NCBI GenBank assembly: GCA_001414345.1 | Contig: LLCB01000585.1 | Location: forward strand, 1 to 19,944 | Reading direction: 5' to 3' | Source: Hymenoscyphus infarciens | Lineage: Eukaryota; Ascomycota; Leotiomycetes; Helotiales; Helotiaceae | DNA: 19,944 nt | Program-made: the position numbers and the translations under genes | The notes under the pieces: generated by a model | The model's database searches: none | What the model was told of the DNA's origin: nothing | The model's input: only the letters and a program-made list of their open reading frames with translations | Shown: piece after piece, positions 19,320 through 19,944 of the stretch | Layout: the number at the start of each line of letters is the position of its first letter | Numbering within the stretch: position 1 is the first letter of the stretch

Positions 19320-19671
19320 TATAACGGCATGCCGTCCTATATAGCCGATATTACGTGGCATATACCGTACATATTAGCTTTCGGTAGTTGTTGTTTTACA
19401 TTATCTAATTTAGGAAGGTTACGTCCGTCTAGACTTTCGGACGTACTTCGTAGGGTTCGGGCTTTTATATTAGCCGACGTATGTCGTTGTTCGGTTTCGT
19501 ACCCCTTTTTGTATTATCTGAAACCTCTTATATATAGCAGCCTACTCCTAGAGTCAGAAAAGGCCAGTTATTATTTTCTTCCGTATCAGAGCCTAGTATC
19601 TACATACGTCATTCTACCATACGCACTCCCATATGCCTCTACTATAGTTATGTGTATTTCGTGCCGTTACA
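19320..19671 (+). repeat. 3' LTR of the non-coding element
   Basis: 352 bp, starting TATAACGGCATGCCGTC (TG lost to RIP) and ending CGTGCCGTTACA, followed by the ATAAC target duplication. An open frame that runs into it from about 19050 is a chance ORF crossing the polypurine tract. Confidence 0.85.
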
Positions 19672-19749
19672 ATAACTTTTATAATATATACTTATATTTC
19701 TAATACTAAATCAGCGTCTAGTATTAAAGCTATTACTATAAGCGCTTAG

Positions 19750-19944
19750 TGTGACGGCATGCCGTCATCCTAGATAGCTGGGAGTACCTGCCACGTATGG
19801 GGTTTCGGCAGTTGTTGTCTTACATTGTCTGTTTTAGGAAGGTTACGTAGGCGACGTATGACGTTGGTCGGTTTCGGACCTTTTAGTCCGAACCTCTTGT
19901 ATATAGCAGCCTACTCCTAGAGTAGAAGAGGGATAGTTTTTCCT
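19750..19944 (+). mobile_element. fourth LTR copy, cut by the window end
   Basis: It starts TGTGACGGCATGCCGTC at 19750 and stays alignable with the solo LTR at 7934 up to the window end, with deletions relative to it (for example a TTCGGGCTTTTGTATTAGC segment is missing). It belongs to the same subfamily as the solo LTR. CTTAG at 19745-19749 would be its left target duplication. Whether it is a solo LTR or the 5' LTR of an element cannot be told. The 73-bp gap 19677-19749 holds AT-rich sequence only. Confidence 0.8.

Larger units (their letters stand above)
15827..19671 (+). mobile_element. non-autonomous LTR element, 3.85 kb, TSD ATAAC, non-coding interior
   Basis: Direct repeats of exactly 352 bp (15827-16178 and 19320-19671) enclose the element and ATAAC flanks it on both sides (15822-15826 and 19672-19676). 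A purine run AAGGGAGGGGGA (19308-19319) abuts the right LTR as expected for a polypurine tract, fixing the orientation as plus. The LTRs differ at about 32 of 352 positions, all transitions. The 3.1-kb interior shows no gag, protease, integrase or reverse-transcriptase motif, but has tandem arrays and a repeated CTCTTAGCTGAGTT word. It thus resembles the TRIM/LARD class, mobilised in trans if at all. The first 300 bases of the interior are RIP-degraded; 16500-19300 are much less so. A TAGTAACAGC at 16202 could be a mutated primer site, but it lies 23 bases from the LTR. Confidence 0.85.

Overview
The window looks like a piece of a filamentous ascomycete (Pezizomycotina) genome. It carries a HET-domain gene with a short GT-AG intron, and its TpA-rich DNA looks like product of repeat-induced point mutation (RIP). 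Paired LTRs within it differ from each other only by transitions. No bacterial-type operon, CRISPR array or intact tRNA/rRNA gene was seen.

Layout. 1-243 is AT-rich DNA with nested inverted repeats, and it cuts off the 3' end of a HET-domain gene (minus strand, 2032 to 244, one intron). 2054-3663 is the divergent intergenic region. It holds a cluster of GTAAGCT motifs, two related miniature inverted-repeat elements each with a 5-bp target-site duplication, and a leader with a likely intron and a short upstream ORF. 3664-4815 (plus strand) encodes an unrecognised four-helix membrane protein whose N-terminal tail repeats a DINDLP motif. From about 5459 the DNA becomes a long AT-rich, RIP-degraded repeat compartment. 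It is broken by a patch of normal composition at about 6235-6680 and by an island at 7046-7581, which is the decayed C-terminal part of a second HET-domain gene.

Repeat compartment. I could delimit four LTR-type features from terminal repeats and target-site duplications: (i) a solo LTR at 7934-8266 (TSD AATAC); (ii) a complete but RIP-killed Ty1/copia element at 9476-13262 (401-bp LTRs, TSD TAGTT, minus-strand orientation) that keeps a primer site matching the initiator-tRNA-Met anticodon arm and a gag-protease reading frame with nonsense codons but no frameshift; (iii) a 3.85-kb element at 15827-19671 (352-bp LTRs, TSD ATAAC) with no recognisable coding capacity, filled with tandem repeats; (iv) the start of another LTR of the same family at 19750, running off the window.

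Reading of the whole. Two expressed-type genes lie at the edge of a repeat-rich compartment. The HET domain is known from heterokaryon incompatibility and related fungal cell-death and allorecognition reactions. Both HET loci here are damaged where they meet AT-rich repeat DNA. Nothing in the sequence proves that the membrane protein and the HET protein work together; that is only a hypothesis from their divergent arrangement.
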